A DNA stretch of 64,000 nucleotides from CBFHND01 sp965657085 (GTDB lineage: Bacteria; Pseudomonadota; Alphaproteobacteria; Rhodobacterales; Rhodobacteraceae), in NCBI GenBank assembly GCA_965657085.1, contig CBFHND010000020.1, positions 1-64,000 of the forward strand, written 5' to 3'. Below, one piece after another: positions 16,419 to 25,812 of this stretch (the stretch's first letter is position 1; every line of letters starts with the position of its first letter). Under the pieces are notes generated by a model. The model was not told the DNA's origin and searched no databases. It worked only from the letters and a program-made list of their open reading frames with translations. The translations under genes and the position numbers were made by a program.

Positions 16419-17633
16419 TTAGATCACCGCGAGTTCGACAAAGGGTTCATTGCGCTCAATCCGGTCATGGTTGAACGGGCTCAGGTCCAAGGAGCGGTAT
16501 GCGCCATGCACGATCAGTTCGGCAGTTCCGCGCCCCATTGCAGGGGCCTGTTGCAACCCGTGACCGGAGAACCCGTTTACAAAGACGAAATTGGACACCT
16601 TGGAGTGACGCCCCAGAATGGCGTTCTGATCGAACGTGTTAAAAGCATAGTGTCCGACCCATGAATTCATGAGCTTGATCGCCTCGAACTGCGGCACGCG
16701 GTGGGCCAGCACCGGCCAGACCTTGTTTTCCCATAGGCTGTGGTCAAAGCCAAAGTCATCAGGCGCCACACCCGGATCATCATCCGGCGGGCACCCCGCG
16801 AGGTAGTAGGTGCCATCGGTGCGCATGTGCACGCCACTGGGGTCAATTGTCAGCGGCAGATCACGGTCCAGCCGTTCAGCCGCGTCAAAGATGAAGGTGT
16901 ACCGCTTGCGCGGCTCGACCGGCAGGTCGATCCCCGCCATGGCTGCGGTGCGCGCGGCACGTGGGCCGGATGCATTGACGACCGTGCCGCACGACACAAT
17001 TTCGCCCGAGGCCAGCGTGACACTGTCCACTGCCGACCCTTGCGCATTCAGCGTCATATCGACGACCTCGTTGGCGATAAATTCAACGCCACGCTCGCCC
17101 GCGCTTTTGCGCAGCCAGTCGAACATGGTGCCACCGTCGAAATACCCTTCGTCGATCAGGTTGTGATTGCCGCCCTGAATGTCGGACACGTTGTAAAACG
17201 GATAATCCTGCGCGATCTCTTCCGCGGTCATGTACCTTGTACCTGCACCACACTCCGCCTGCGCAGCTTGCAGGGTTTTCAACCGATCCGCATCAGCGTC
17301 AGTCTCTGCCAGATACATGTACCCATAGCTTTGAATGGGAAGATTGGGGACACGCGGATCGTCGCCCATGAATGTCTGAAAGTTCTTGGCAAACTCGGCT
17401 GCGAACTGCGACACCTGCACGTTGATTTGGCGGCTGAACTGCTGGCGCATGCAGCTGTTGGTGTGTGCGGTCGAGCTGAATTCGTAGGTCGGATCGCGTT
17501 CCACAACGAGAATACGGCCGTCGAACCCCATGTCGGTCAGAAACCAAGCGACTGACGATCCGTACATGGCACCGCCGACGATAATTGCGTCGTATGTCTG
17601 GTGTTTCGGGGTTTGTTGCGCGGTGTTGGTCAT
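16419..17633 (-). CDS. FAD-dependent oxidoreductase (DAO family)
   Basis: A 404-residue D-amino-acid-oxidase-like flavoprotein. The N-terminal nucleotide motif is AIIVGGAMYGSSVAWFL, the sugar-binding Glu is in VVERDPTYEFSSTAHTNSCM, and the C-terminal FAD contact is NGFSGHGLQQAPAMGRG, typical of sarcosine/dimethylglycine-oxidase-like and FOXRED1-like proteins. These oxidise secondary or primary amines of amino acid derivatives. No GcvT module is fused. It is the probable first gene of a two-gene unit with the uronate dehydrogenase; a dyad TGCATC-GTA-GATGCA lies 20 bases upstream of its start. Confidence 0.82.
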   Translation of the reverse strand: MTNTAQQTPKHQTYDAIIVGGAMYGSSVAWFLTDMGFDGRILVVERDPTYEFSSTAHTNSCMRQQFSRQINVQVSQFAAEFAKNFQTFMGDDPRVPNLPIQSYGYMYLAETDADADRLKTLQAAQAECGAGTRYMTAEEIAQDYPFYNVSDIQGGNHNLIDEGYFDGGTMFDWLRKSAGERGVEFIANEVVDMTLNAQGSAVDSVTLASGEIVSCGTVVNASGPRAARTAAMAGIDLPVEPRKRYTFIFDAAERLDRDLPLTIDPSGVHMRTDGTYYLAGCPPDDDPGVAPDDFGFDHSLWENKVWPVLAHRVPQFEAIKLMNSWVGHYAFNTFDQNAILGRHSKVSNFVFVNGFSGHGLQQAPAMGRGTAELIVHGAYRSLDLSPFNHDRIERNEPFVELAVI

Positions 17634-17652
17634 AAGCCCTGCTGATTAAGAA

Positions 17653-17667
17653 TGCATCGTAGATGCA
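17653..17667. promoter_or_regulatory. Short dyad upstream of the FAD oxidoreductase gene
   Basis: TGCATC-GTA-GATGCA is a perfect 6-bp inverted repeat with a 3-base centre, 20-34 bases upstream of the minus-strand oxidoreductase start and about 210 bases before the plus-strand protease gene. It could be an operator for either gene. The remaining intergenic DNA from 17668 to 17875 is AT-richer with a T-rich tract at 17756-17779; no gene or clear sigma-70 promoter could be fixed in it. Confidence 0.35.
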
Positions 17668-17875
17668 CTACAAGCCGATGAGCGAAGTCATGCCAAGATC
17701 AAATGCCGGAAATTCGAGGTTCTCGACCACCTCAACACTCTAGTGAGCTGTTTCTATTGCATTTTTCTTTTTTCTCCTTTTGTTCTCCGCACGTCAGGAT
17801 TTCCATGCCTTGACAGAATCGAATGTGCCGCACACCCTGAGCGGGAATTTTTTCAATAGTTTATTGAGGCATGTA

Positions 17876-19555
17876 ATGCCGGTCGGATTTCAAAACCTCC
17901 CGCCTTTTCAGGCGGCCAGCATGCCATTTACGCATGATGTTCCAAGCGAACCATGGGCACTGCGCTTCAGCCGCTTCGAAGACGAGGCTGGCGAAACCGG
18001 TGCCTTGACCTTCAGCTCCCAGCAGGGCGTGGGGGCCTTGGGTGCTGGCGTCACGGTGGCACACACCGACACCGGGTACACCGAACACCCTGAATTGATG
18101 CATGGGGGGGCTGTGCGTGTAAACGATGCGCGCACCTTCACATTTCCCGTGCCTTCCTACCTGACCTATGGGCCCGGATGGCGACAGTTCTACCGAAGCA
18201 CCAGCGCGCAAGTGAACCAGGTGTACGGGCACGTTTCCTATTCATCGACAAATGGTTTGCAGGTGGCCGCCGGGGCCAGTGTCAGCGTTGGCTGGACCAA
18301 CGACGGGAAGGATTCCCTTGCTGGAGTTTTCCCGATGAACCCCAGTCATGGCACCTCGACCGCCAGCGTGATCCTGAGCCGTCCCGGCGCGCCGTCGAAC
18401 GTGGATTTCCCAAGCTATTTGCAACGTGCAACAGATGCGGAAAAGATACCGCTGACCGCAATCAACGGGGCCGCACCCGCTGCGCGTCTGCTACCGATCC
18501 GCGTGTCTGACACTGTGATCGTCGATCCGATCGTAGCGAACAACCTTGCCATGGGCATTCTCTATGCTGCTGAACGCGCCCTGACGGATATCGAGATCGG
18601 CGTGATCTCGATCAGCATGGGATGGCCAGGCGGGAGCGCCTATCAGAACTATACACAGCTTGCCAAAGCTCTGGATCTTGCCACCCGGTCGGGGCTTGTC
18701 GTGTGCGCCGCTGCCGCGCAATCCGGTTTCGGAATAGCGCCCGCCCTCGAAAGCTATGCGGATCTGGCAGAAGGCGTCGGCGATGGCGCAAGCTCTGCTG
18801 CCGGCGTCGCACTTGATGCGGCCAAGGTTGCGGCCCTGACGGTGGCGATTGCGCAATTCACCAAGCTGAGCCTTGGCAATCACCAGAACCTCGACGATTT
18901 GGCCGACGACATCATCGCCAAGGCCCGTGCCGCCGGACGGTCCGCCAAGCAAATCGAAAGCTATCTTCAGAAACTCAGCGCCCTTGCCCACAAGGAAGCC
19001 CGCGCCGCCCGGGCCGCCGCTGGCTTCATCGAAAGCCTTGTTGGGTACCCCGGAACCGACCCCAACACGATTTGCTGTGCCGCCTGTGATTTCCGGGGCG
19101 ATCCGATGCTTGATGGGCTTTACGGCCCGGACGTTGATATCAGCGCACCCGGCGTTCACATGTTCAACGCCAAGTCCGTCTTGGACGAGGACGGCGACGA
19201 GCTTTATTTCACACAGCAAGGCATCGGCACCTCTTATGCCACCGCAATCACAGCCGCGGCCTGTGCCTTGTGGCAGGCCCATCACGGGCGCCAGAACCTG
19301 ATCGACATCTACGGACGACCATTGATGCTGCACCTGTTTCGGTGGGCCTTGAAACACTCTGCCGCAACGCAGACCGTGACCGGCGCGCAAGCCCCTTGGG
19401 ACGATACCAAACGCGGCTTTGGCATGCTGGACGCCAAGGCGCTGCTCACGCTGCAACTGCCAAACAACGCCGAGACCCTGATCGACAATCTGGCGGCCGA
19501 AAACCTGATCACGGGTGTTGAGCGGGCGCTTCTGCGCACCCGTGTCGGGCTTTAG
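17876..19555 (+). CDS. Subtilisin-like (S8) serine protease with helical insertion
   Basis: A 559-residue S8 peptidase heading the first large operon. The triad is Asp65 (VAHTDTGY), His158 (PSHGTSTASVI) and Ser453 (GIGTSYATA). The oxyanion-hole position, usually Asn in an AAGN motif, reads AAAAQSG with Gln282. Between this and the Ser motif lies an Ala-rich, apparently helical insertion of roughly 100 residues (about 290-400), which explains the length. There is no signal peptide or propeptide, so it should be cytosolic unless exported by an unusual route. ATG 17876 has GAGG upstream. The DUF6603 gene starts 13 bases later. It may process the giant proteins encoded downstream (inference). Confidence 0.85.
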   Translation: MPVGFQNLPPFQAASMPFTHDVPSEPWALRFSRFEDEAGETGALTFSSQQGVGALGAGVTVAHTDTGYTEHPELMHGGAVRVNDARTFTFPVPSYLTYGPGWRQFYRSTSAQVNQVYGHVSYSSTNGLQVAAGASVSVGWTNDGKDSLAGVFPMNPSHGTSTASVILSRPGAPSNVDFPSYLQRATDAEKIPLTAINGAAPAARLLPIRVSDTVIVDPIVANNLAMGILYAAERALTDIEIGVISISMGWPGGSAYQNYTQLAKALDLATRSGLVVCAAAAQSGFGIAPALESYADLAEGVGDGASSAAGVALDAAKVAALTVAIAQFTKLSLGNHQNLDDLADDIIAKARAAGRSAKQIESYLQKLSALAHKEARAARAAAGFIESLVGYPGTDPNTICCAACDFRGDPMLDGLYGPDVDISAPGVHMFNAKSVLDEDGDELYFTQQGIGTSYATAITAAACALWQAHHGRQNLIDIYGRPLMLHLFRWALKHSAATQTVTGAQAPWDDTKRGFGMLDAKALLTLQLPNNAETLIDNLAAENLITGVERALLRTRVGL

Positions 19556-19567
19556 GGGGAAAACAAG

Positions 19568-22500
19568 ATGAGCACCAATCAAGCAGCCAAGATCGCGGTG
19601 ACATTTGTTGGCGAAGTGTTGATGTTCATCGAGCCTATCGTTCAGGCCGCCGGATCAATCGACAAGCTGCGCGATTTCTTCAAGGAAATGGGATACGATC
19701 CCACGTCGGTGGATGGCAGCGCGCTCAGCGATGCGTTTGGTGCGATGGACCCGTCGATGTCCGACAGCCTTCAGGCGATCCTTCAGGGCGGGCCGGACAT
19801 GTTGCCACGTGTCGGCAGCCTTTTCGGCCAGCTCAAGGACCTTGATGGCCTGCCTGCGGTCACCAACATCATCGACAATCCCGGCGACTTCTTCGACGAG
19901 GTGTTCGACCGGCTGACCTATAAATACCTCATGGCGCGCGCACCCGTGTCGATGACGGTTCTGGACGCCTTGGGCGTTCTGGAACGGGCGCTTGTTGCCC
20001 CCTCTGACCCCGGCGGGCGTGATGTGGCCTATACCAAGGTGCGGTTGAACTGGCCTGTCTTGGGCCTGTTCTTCAAAGACAACCGCCAATGGGCCTACGA
20101 TGTCTACGGCTGGGGCGAAAATCCGGCCGGGGGCGCGGCCAAAGGGTTCGACCACGTCAAGGCCATCCAGAACATGGCCAACATCATCAAGGCCACCCAG
20201 ATCGCGACCGTCTATCAGGAAACCCTGACGCCGGCAGAGAAACAGCAGTTTCTGCAAGGCGCTGGGTCGGACGATGTGATGCGGATGAACCTGCCGTTCT
20301 TTCAGGACGATTTCGACGGGTTTTCCCCGGACAACACGCCACAGTTCAATGACGAACTGGGCCTGACTGTCCTGCCCTACGGCAATCTGGCGCAAAAGGC
20401 GAATGTCGGATTCGCCGTGGCACCCTATGCCAAGGCCGGACAGACCGTCACCGTACCCCTTTCAAAGCAACTGTCGCTGCGGCTTGAGGCGGATATCAGC
20501 GGAACGGGCGGAGCTTATGTCACCGCACAGCCAAGCGGGCTGGGCGTGGAGGCGGGTGCCGCGGTTACGGCAGCCTTTGAAATGACCGCTGTCTTTCAGG
20601 CACCGGACAATGAACCGACGTCTTTCTTTGGGTCCGAAGGCACGACGAACATGCGTGTGGACCGAATCCTCGGGACAATCGGCGGATCGATCTCTGCGGC
20701 AACGGCCGGGGCCAAGACGGGTGACCTGTTCGTTGCCACGGGCGTCGAAGGGCTGAAGGCGTCCATCGACGTGGGCGAAGACGGGCTTTTGGCGTCCGTC
20801 ATCCCGGAACCCATCGAGGTGGATGCAGGCGACATTCTGGTCGGTTGGCGTACGGGCCGGGGCGTCTATTTCGAAGGCGGCACATCGCTGTCCGTCACCG
20901 TGCCGCTGGACCTGCCGATTGGGCCAATAACGCTTTACGAGGCGACCATCGCCCTTGATTGGGAAGACGAGGTGCGTGCCGATTTCATGATCACCGCAGA
21001 TCTGACGGTCGGCCCGGTCTATGCCTACGCGGAAAACATTGGCATTTCCGGCACCTTGGTCGAGGCGCCGGATGGCGATGGGCTTTTGGGCAAATACGAT
21101 GTGGGGCTGGGGTTCATACCACCCACGGGCTATGCGGTATCACTGGACGCCGAAGTCCTTTCGGGCGGTGGCCTTCTGAGCGTGGGAGAAGACGAATACC
21201 GCGGCGCGCTGGCCCTGCAATTCGCCAACTTCGGGCTCAGCGCCTTTGCGATTCTGAACACGCGCCTGCCCGGCGGCGAACGTGGCTTCAGCCTTGGTGC
21301 CTCGATCTTTGCCGATATCAACATCCCGCTGGCTTACGGGTTTTTCCTGACCGGGTTGGGCGGCGTGATTGGCATCAACCGCACCGTGGACACAGATGCC
21401 CTGCGCGACGTGATGTACGAAGGGCGGATGGACAACCTGTTGTTCCCCAGTGACCCCATCGAAAACGCGGTCACGATCCTGGACGATATGGCGGCGATCC
21501 TGCCCCCGCGTGAAGGCCAGCACCTCTTTGGCCCGGCCGCCCGGATCAGTTGGGGCCAACCCCAGATCATTGATATCAAGCTGGGCGTGGTTCTCGAGGT
21601 TGGCGGCGAATTCCGCCTGATCATCCTTGGGGGTCTCGGGCTGAACCTGCCGGACCGGGATGTGGCTCTTGTCGCCCTGAACCTCAGCTTCTTTGGCGAG
21701 ATCGATTTTTCCGCAGGCACCATCAGCTTTGATGCCACGCTGGAAGGGTCGCGTATTCTGGCCTTTACCGTGACGGGCGACATGGCCCTGCGCACCGGTT
21801 GGGGCAATGGTATCACCCATATCGCCAGCTTTGGTGGGCTGCACCCGCGCTATCCGCGACCCGCAAACCTGCCCGATCTGCGCCGTCTGTCGATCGCCTT
21901 TGGCACCAACAATCCAAAGATCACGCTGTCGGCCTACAATGCCATTGCGATGAACGCGGTGATGTTCGGGGCGCGCGCCGATCTTTATGCCAAGGGCCCC
22001 AAGATCAAGTTCGTGGGGCAGGTCGCGGCCAAGGGATTCGTTTCCTTTGATGCGCTGATCTACTTCAATCCCTTTTCCTTCGACATCATGCTGGCCGGGG
22101 GCCTGAGCCTTTTGGTCGATGGCAAATCCAAAGCCGAGCTTGGCTTTAGCCTGTCGTTGCAAGGTCCGAACACCTTCCGCATATCCGGCAAGGTCTGGGT
22201 CAAGATTTTCGGGATCAAGGTCAAGTTCGGGATCACCCATACATGGGGCAACCGCCAGAACGTGGCGCTTCCACAGGTCAATGCAGCAGAGGAATTGCGC
22301 CGTGCACTGGAGGGTGGCAAAGGGTTCGAACCCATCACCAGCGCCAACGTGCTGGGCGGTGTGACCTTTGCCGAGACCGAGGGCGATCTGGTGCTGATCG
22401 ACCCGGTGGGCGGGATGCGTTTGACGCAGACGGCCGTGCCACTGGATCTCGCCATTCAGAAGATCGGCGAAACCACATTGACCGGGCCCAAGAAGCTGGA

Positions 22501-23095
22501 TCTGGAAATCCTGTCGGACGGCACGCGCCAGACGCTGACACCGCATCGCGCAGATTTTGTGCGCAGCCATTTCTTCAACACCTCCGACAGTGAAAAACTG
22601 CGCCTGCCCAGCTTTGAAAGCCACAAGGCGGGGTATGAATTCTCTGCTGACGCATTGGCCATGCGCGCCGACAAGCAGATCGAGGAAACCTATGAATACG
22701 AGGTGATCGAGATCGAAGGCGAACCCGAGAATCCGCGATTGGCGCAGCTGGGTAAACTGATCCCCCTGACCACGAAATTCGCGGACCGTTTTGGCGCAGC
22801 CACATACGGCGGTGTGCTGCGCCCCACCGGTGCAATGGGCCCCATTCTCAAGCGGAATATCACCCTCGAGGTCAAAGACACCGGCTATGTCCCAGCCAAG
22901 GCTGTAACCGAGTTGCAAAGGGATGTGGCCCGTGGGCCTTCAACCGGACCTGCCATCGCAACGCTGGTGCAATCCAGCGATGTCATCCGCCGCAATTTCA
23001 GCGATGTCATGGTTGAAACCGAGCGCTCCGCAGAGGTCGCAAATGATCAGGTCAGCAGCTACATCGCCGCAGCCGTTTTGAAGGAGGCCGTGTAA
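19568..23095 (+). CDS. DUF6603-domain giant protein
   Basis: A 1175-residue protein without signal peptide. Residues 1-100 look helical; the middle is beta-rich; about residues 500-895 match the DUF6603 pattern as I recall it: GLGFIPPTGYAVSLDA, LTGLGGVIGINRTVDTDALR, LLFPSDPIENA, FGPAARISWGQP, TVTGDMALRTGWG, GLHPRYPRP and a basic VWVKIFGIKVKFGITHTWG end. The last 280 residues are mixed and acidic. No enzymatic motif is visible and the function of DUF6603 is unknown. The start has a strong GGGGGAA ribosome site; the stop overlaps the next ATG (TAATG), so the operon is tightly coupled. Confidence 0.8.
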   Translation: MSTNQAAKIAVTFVGEVLMFIEPIVQAAGSIDKLRDFFKEMGYDPTSVDGSALSDAFGAMDPSMSDSLQAILQGGPDMLPRVGSLFGQLKDLDGLPAVTNIIDNPGDFFDEVFDRLTYKYLMARAPVSMTVLDALGVLERALVAPSDPGGRDVAYTKVRLNWPVLGLFFKDNRQWAYDVYGWGENPAGGAAKGFDHVKAIQNMANIIKATQIATVYQETLTPAEKQQFLQGAGSDDVMRMNLPFFQDDFDGFSPDNTPQFNDELGLTVLPYGNLAQKANVGFAVAPYAKAGQTVTVPLSKQLSLRLEADISGTGGAYVTAQPSGLGVEAGAAVTAAFEMTAVFQAPDNEPTSFFGSEGTTNMRVDRILGTIGGSISAATAGAKTGDLFVATGVEGLKASIDVGEDGLLASVIPEPIEVDAGDILVGWRTGRGVYFEGGTSLSVTVPLDLPIGPITLYEATIALDWEDEVRADFMITADLTVGPVYAYAENIGISGTLVEAPDGDGLLGKYDVGLGFIPPTGYAVSLDAEVLSGGGLLSVGEDEYRGALALQFANFGLSAFAILNTRLPGGERGFSLGASIFADINIPLAYGFFLTGLGGVIGINRTVDTDALRDVMYEGRMDNLLFPSDPIENAVTILDDMAAILPPREGQHLFGPAARISWGQPQIIDIKLGVVLEVGGEFRLIILGGLGLNLPDRDVALVALNLSFFGEIDFSAGTISFDATLEGSRILAFTVTGDMALRTGWGNGITHIASFGGLHPRYPRPANLPDLRRLSIAFGTNNPKITLSAYNAIAMNAVMFGARADLYAKGPKIKFVGQVAAKGFVSFDALIYFNPFSFDIMLAGGLSLLVDGKSKAELGFSLSLQGPNTFRISGKVWVKIFGIKVKFGITHTWGNRQNVALPQVNAAEELRRALEGGKGFEPITSANVLGGVTFAETEGDLVLIDPVGGMRLTQTAVPLDLAIQKIGETTLTGPKKLDLEILSDGTRQTLTPHRADFVRSHFFNTSDSEKLRLPSFESHKAGYEFSADALAMRADKQIEETYEYEVIEIEGEPENPRLAQLGKLIPLTTKFADRFGAATYGGVLRPTGAMGPILKRNITLEVKDTGYVPAKAVTELQRDVARGPSTGPAIATLVQSSDVIRRNFSDVMVETERSAEVANDQVSSYIAAAVLKEAV

Positions 23096-25812
23096 TGCCC
23101 GGACGGTTTGGATTTCTGCCCCATGCCCGCAACACCGTTGCTGCCACCGCGGCGGCTTCGGGCGTGCGCCTGTCATCGCAATTCGACATCAAGATCATGG
23201 GCGATGGCGCACAGCAGGGCGGTACCGTGCCACTGTCCGCCACCTTGCGCGGCCCCGGCGATGTGATCGGCGTATCACCTGACCAGATTGCGCGCTTTGA
23301 ACCAGCGGCCGGTCAACGCGGGTTCGAGCCGAACTACTTTCCTTTCGTCGAATTCGTCGATGTCGATTTTCCATGGCGCTATTCGCTGGACACGGGCAAC
23401 CCGACCAAGTTGTCGCCCTGGCTGGCCTTGATTGCGCTGACAGGGGATGAATTCCAACTGCTTGATCAGGGCCGCGCGCCGCTTCCCCGGCTGTCAGTGA
23501 ATTCTGCCGCCAACAGCCTGCCAAACCCGGCGCAAGCCTGGGCCTGGGCGCATGTTCAGGTCAATCTGGACGATGCGGGCTCAATGGACGCCGAAGAAAT
23601 GCTCGTACAGGACCCAGCCAACGGGTTCGCGCGGCTTTTCTGCTGTCGCAAGCTGGAGCCTCGGACCCGCTATCACCTGTTCCTTGTCCCGATCTACGAG
23701 GTCGGGCGGCTGGCGGGGCTGGGTCAGATGCCAGGCGAAACCGCTGACCTGGCTTGGACAAACGGTGCGGCGGTGCCGGTGGAACTGCCCTATTACGCAA
23801 GTTCCGAGCTGACCACGGACGCCGGTGCCGACATCGAACAGCTGGTGCGCAAGCTGCGCGCCTTCAAGGCCGATGCAGGCGACGAGGCGGGTGCCCCACG
23901 CAAGGCATCAGCGGACGAGCCCGGGTATTACCCCAACTATCATGGGGTCGACAAAACTTTTGAGATTCAAACCGCACTGACACAGGCGGACCACAAGCCC
24001 GAAGTCTACAACACCGATCCTGACCTTGCGAAGGCAATGGCCGAAACCCTGACCGAAGTCATCGCGGGCGAGGATGATGATACGGACAACGATCCGCTAG
24101 TTGCGTTTCCACCCTACGGGTTCCGCTTCCGTCAGGAAGACAGCGTGTCACCCGCCAAGGCCAAGAGCGGCGCGTGGTTCGACCGCACCAATCTGGACCT
24201 CAAGATGCGCCATGCAGCCGCCCGGGGGGCTGCCGTGGTACGCGAAAACCAGGAAGAATTCGCCAAGGCCGCATGGGACCAATACGACAGCATCATGGAG
24301 GCCAATCAAAAGCTGCGCCAACTGCGGATCGCGGAAAAGCTGGCCAACCAACTGGCCGTCAAACACCTGCGCAAACTGCCATCTGATGTGGTGACAATGC
24401 TGGCCGAACCCATGCAACCCTATGTGCGCATCCCCAAAGCGCAAGGCGTCGGGTCGATCATCAACACGTTGGCCGATTCCGGATCGCCCAGTGCCTTTGC
24501 CACACGCGGGCTGCGCCGGGTCGCAGCCAAGCGGCCAATGGCCAAAAAGGCCAACACCGTTGGTACACGCATCCCGTGCCCCGGCATCAAGGGCGATACC
24601 ACGTCGTCAGTCGTGTCTTCGGGGGCCGTGACGCAATCTCGTGCACCGCTGTCCTTTTTCAGTGGCGCCATGCTCAGTGGAGCAGTCGCCACCCATTACA
24701 CCACCCTGTTCGGCGCTGGTGCGCTCAGCGCAAAGCCGCGCAAGGCCCTGTTCGAAGTGCGCCCTTTGCAATCAACGGACTTTTCCAGCGCACTGCGCGA
24801 CACAATGATCGCGCTGCCCAAACTCAAGGCTGATTTCATCATCAAAGGGCGCACAACCGAAGAGGAAAAGGAGCTTGATCCGCTGTGGCGCAGTCCACGC
24901 ATCCCGGTGCCGATGGCCCCTGCTTTGACCAAACTGTCGCGCGATGCGATCCTGTCAGGGGTGGGCGATCTGCCGGACAACACCGTTTCCCTTTTCGTGG
25001 AAAACCGCGCCTTCATCGAAGCCTTCATGGTCGGAGCCAACCACGCGATGAACGACGAATTGCGGTGGCGCGAGTTTCCGACCGATATGCGCGGCACGAT
25101 CTTTGACAGGTTCTGGGACCGGGGTGCGCCGTTGGATGATACCGGCAGCGCCGACATCGCGGGCATTGACACCTGGACAAAGCGTCTGGGGGCTAACGCC
25201 AACCCTGCCAACCCTGACGGCAACGCCGCGATGGTCATCGTGATCAAGGGCGACATCGTGCGCAAGCTGGGCGATCCGATCATCGTGATCAATGAAGGGG
25301 CGGGCGGTGAATGGAAGCCGGGCAAGGGACGCGATTTCGAGCCCGAGTTCTTTGGCAAGATGGGACGCGAAACCGCTTATTTCGGCTTCGACCTGCCCAA
25401 TGCGCGGGTCATGGCAAAGCCGGACGATTTCCGTCTGGTCATATACGAACCGGTCGGCCGTCTGCGCTTTGGACTTGATGTGGCAACCGCAGCGGTGCGG
25501 CGCGCGCGCACCGACGTGGGCAACCTGTCGCTGAACTTCCCGATGGCGCACCGCGATCTGGCCGCACGCACCTTGCCCATTCAGGGCAAGCTGTCCCCAG
25601 CGCCTGCAAAGAATGCGCTTGAAGACTGGGACGATTTTTCGTGGTCCCACATGGAACCTTTGAACGCCGGCTACATCAATTTTCAGAAAAACATTTCCAC
25701 GCGAAACGGCGCTGATTTGTGGGGTGGGTCCAAAACGTCGGCCAGCCTTGCACGCAGCTTCTGGCAGAAGCCCGTCGCCGCCATCTTGCCACTTGCGAGG
25801 GTTTTACCATGA
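23095..25812 (+). CDS. Uncharacterised 905-residue protein of the first large operon
   Basis: Function not recognised. N-terminal part (residues 60-240) has RFEPAAGQRGFEPNYFPFVEF, WLALIALTG, a WAWAHVQV segment and RTRYHLFLVPIYEVGRLAGLG; the C-terminal part has NHAMNDELRWREFPTDMRGT, FDRFWDRG, VIVIKGDIVRK, ETAYFGFDL and GRLRFGLDV. I recall the same order of motifs in uncharacterised large proteins of other phyla, always without a named domain. A central stretch is charged and helical (about 370-440). No signal peptide, transmembrane helix or catalytic motif is visible. It begins in the stop codon of the DUF6603 gene and its own stop overlaps the next start (ATGA). Confidence 0.75.
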   Translation: MPGRFGFLPHARNTVAATAAASGVRLSSQFDIKIMGDGAQQGGTVPLSATLRGPGDVIGVSPDQIARFEPAAGQRGFEPNYFPFVEFVDVDFPWRYSLDTGNPTKLSPWLALIALTGDEFQLLDQGRAPLPRLSVNSAANSLPNPAQAWAWAHVQVNLDDAGSMDAEEMLVQDPANGFARLFCCRKLEPRTRYHLFLVPIYEVGRLAGLGQMPGETADLAWTNGAAVPVELPYYASSELTTDAGADIEQLVRKLRAFKADAGDEAGAPRKASADEPGYYPNYHGVDKTFEIQTALTQADHKPEVYNTDPDLAKAMAETLTEVIAGEDDDTDNDPLVAFPPYGFRFRQEDSVSPAKAKSGAWFDRTNLDLKMRHAAARGAAVVRENQEEFAKAAWDQYDSIMEANQKLRQLRIAEKLANQLAVKHLRKLPSDVVTMLAEPMQPYVRIPKAQGVGSIINTLADSGSPSAFATRGLRRVAAKRPMAKKANTVGTRIPCPGIKGDTTSSVVSSGAVTQSRAPLSFFSGAMLSGAVATHYTTLFGAGALSAKPRKALFEVRPLQSTDFSSALRDTMIALPKLKADFIIKGRTTEEEKELDPLWRSPRIPVPMAPALTKLSRDAILSGVGDLPDNTVSLFVENRAFIEAFMVGANHAMNDELRWREFPTDMRGTIFDRFWDRGAPLDDTGSADIAGIDTWTKRLGANANPANPDGNAAMVIVIKGDIVRKLGDPIIVINEGAGGEWKPGKGRDFEPEFFGKMGRETAYFGFDLPNARVMAKPDDFRLVIYEPVGRLRFGLDVATAAVRRARTDVGNLSLNFPMAHRDLAARTLPIQGKLSPAPAKNALEDWDDFSWSHMEPLNAGYINFQKNISTRNGADLWGGSKTSASLARSFWQKPVAAILPLARVLP

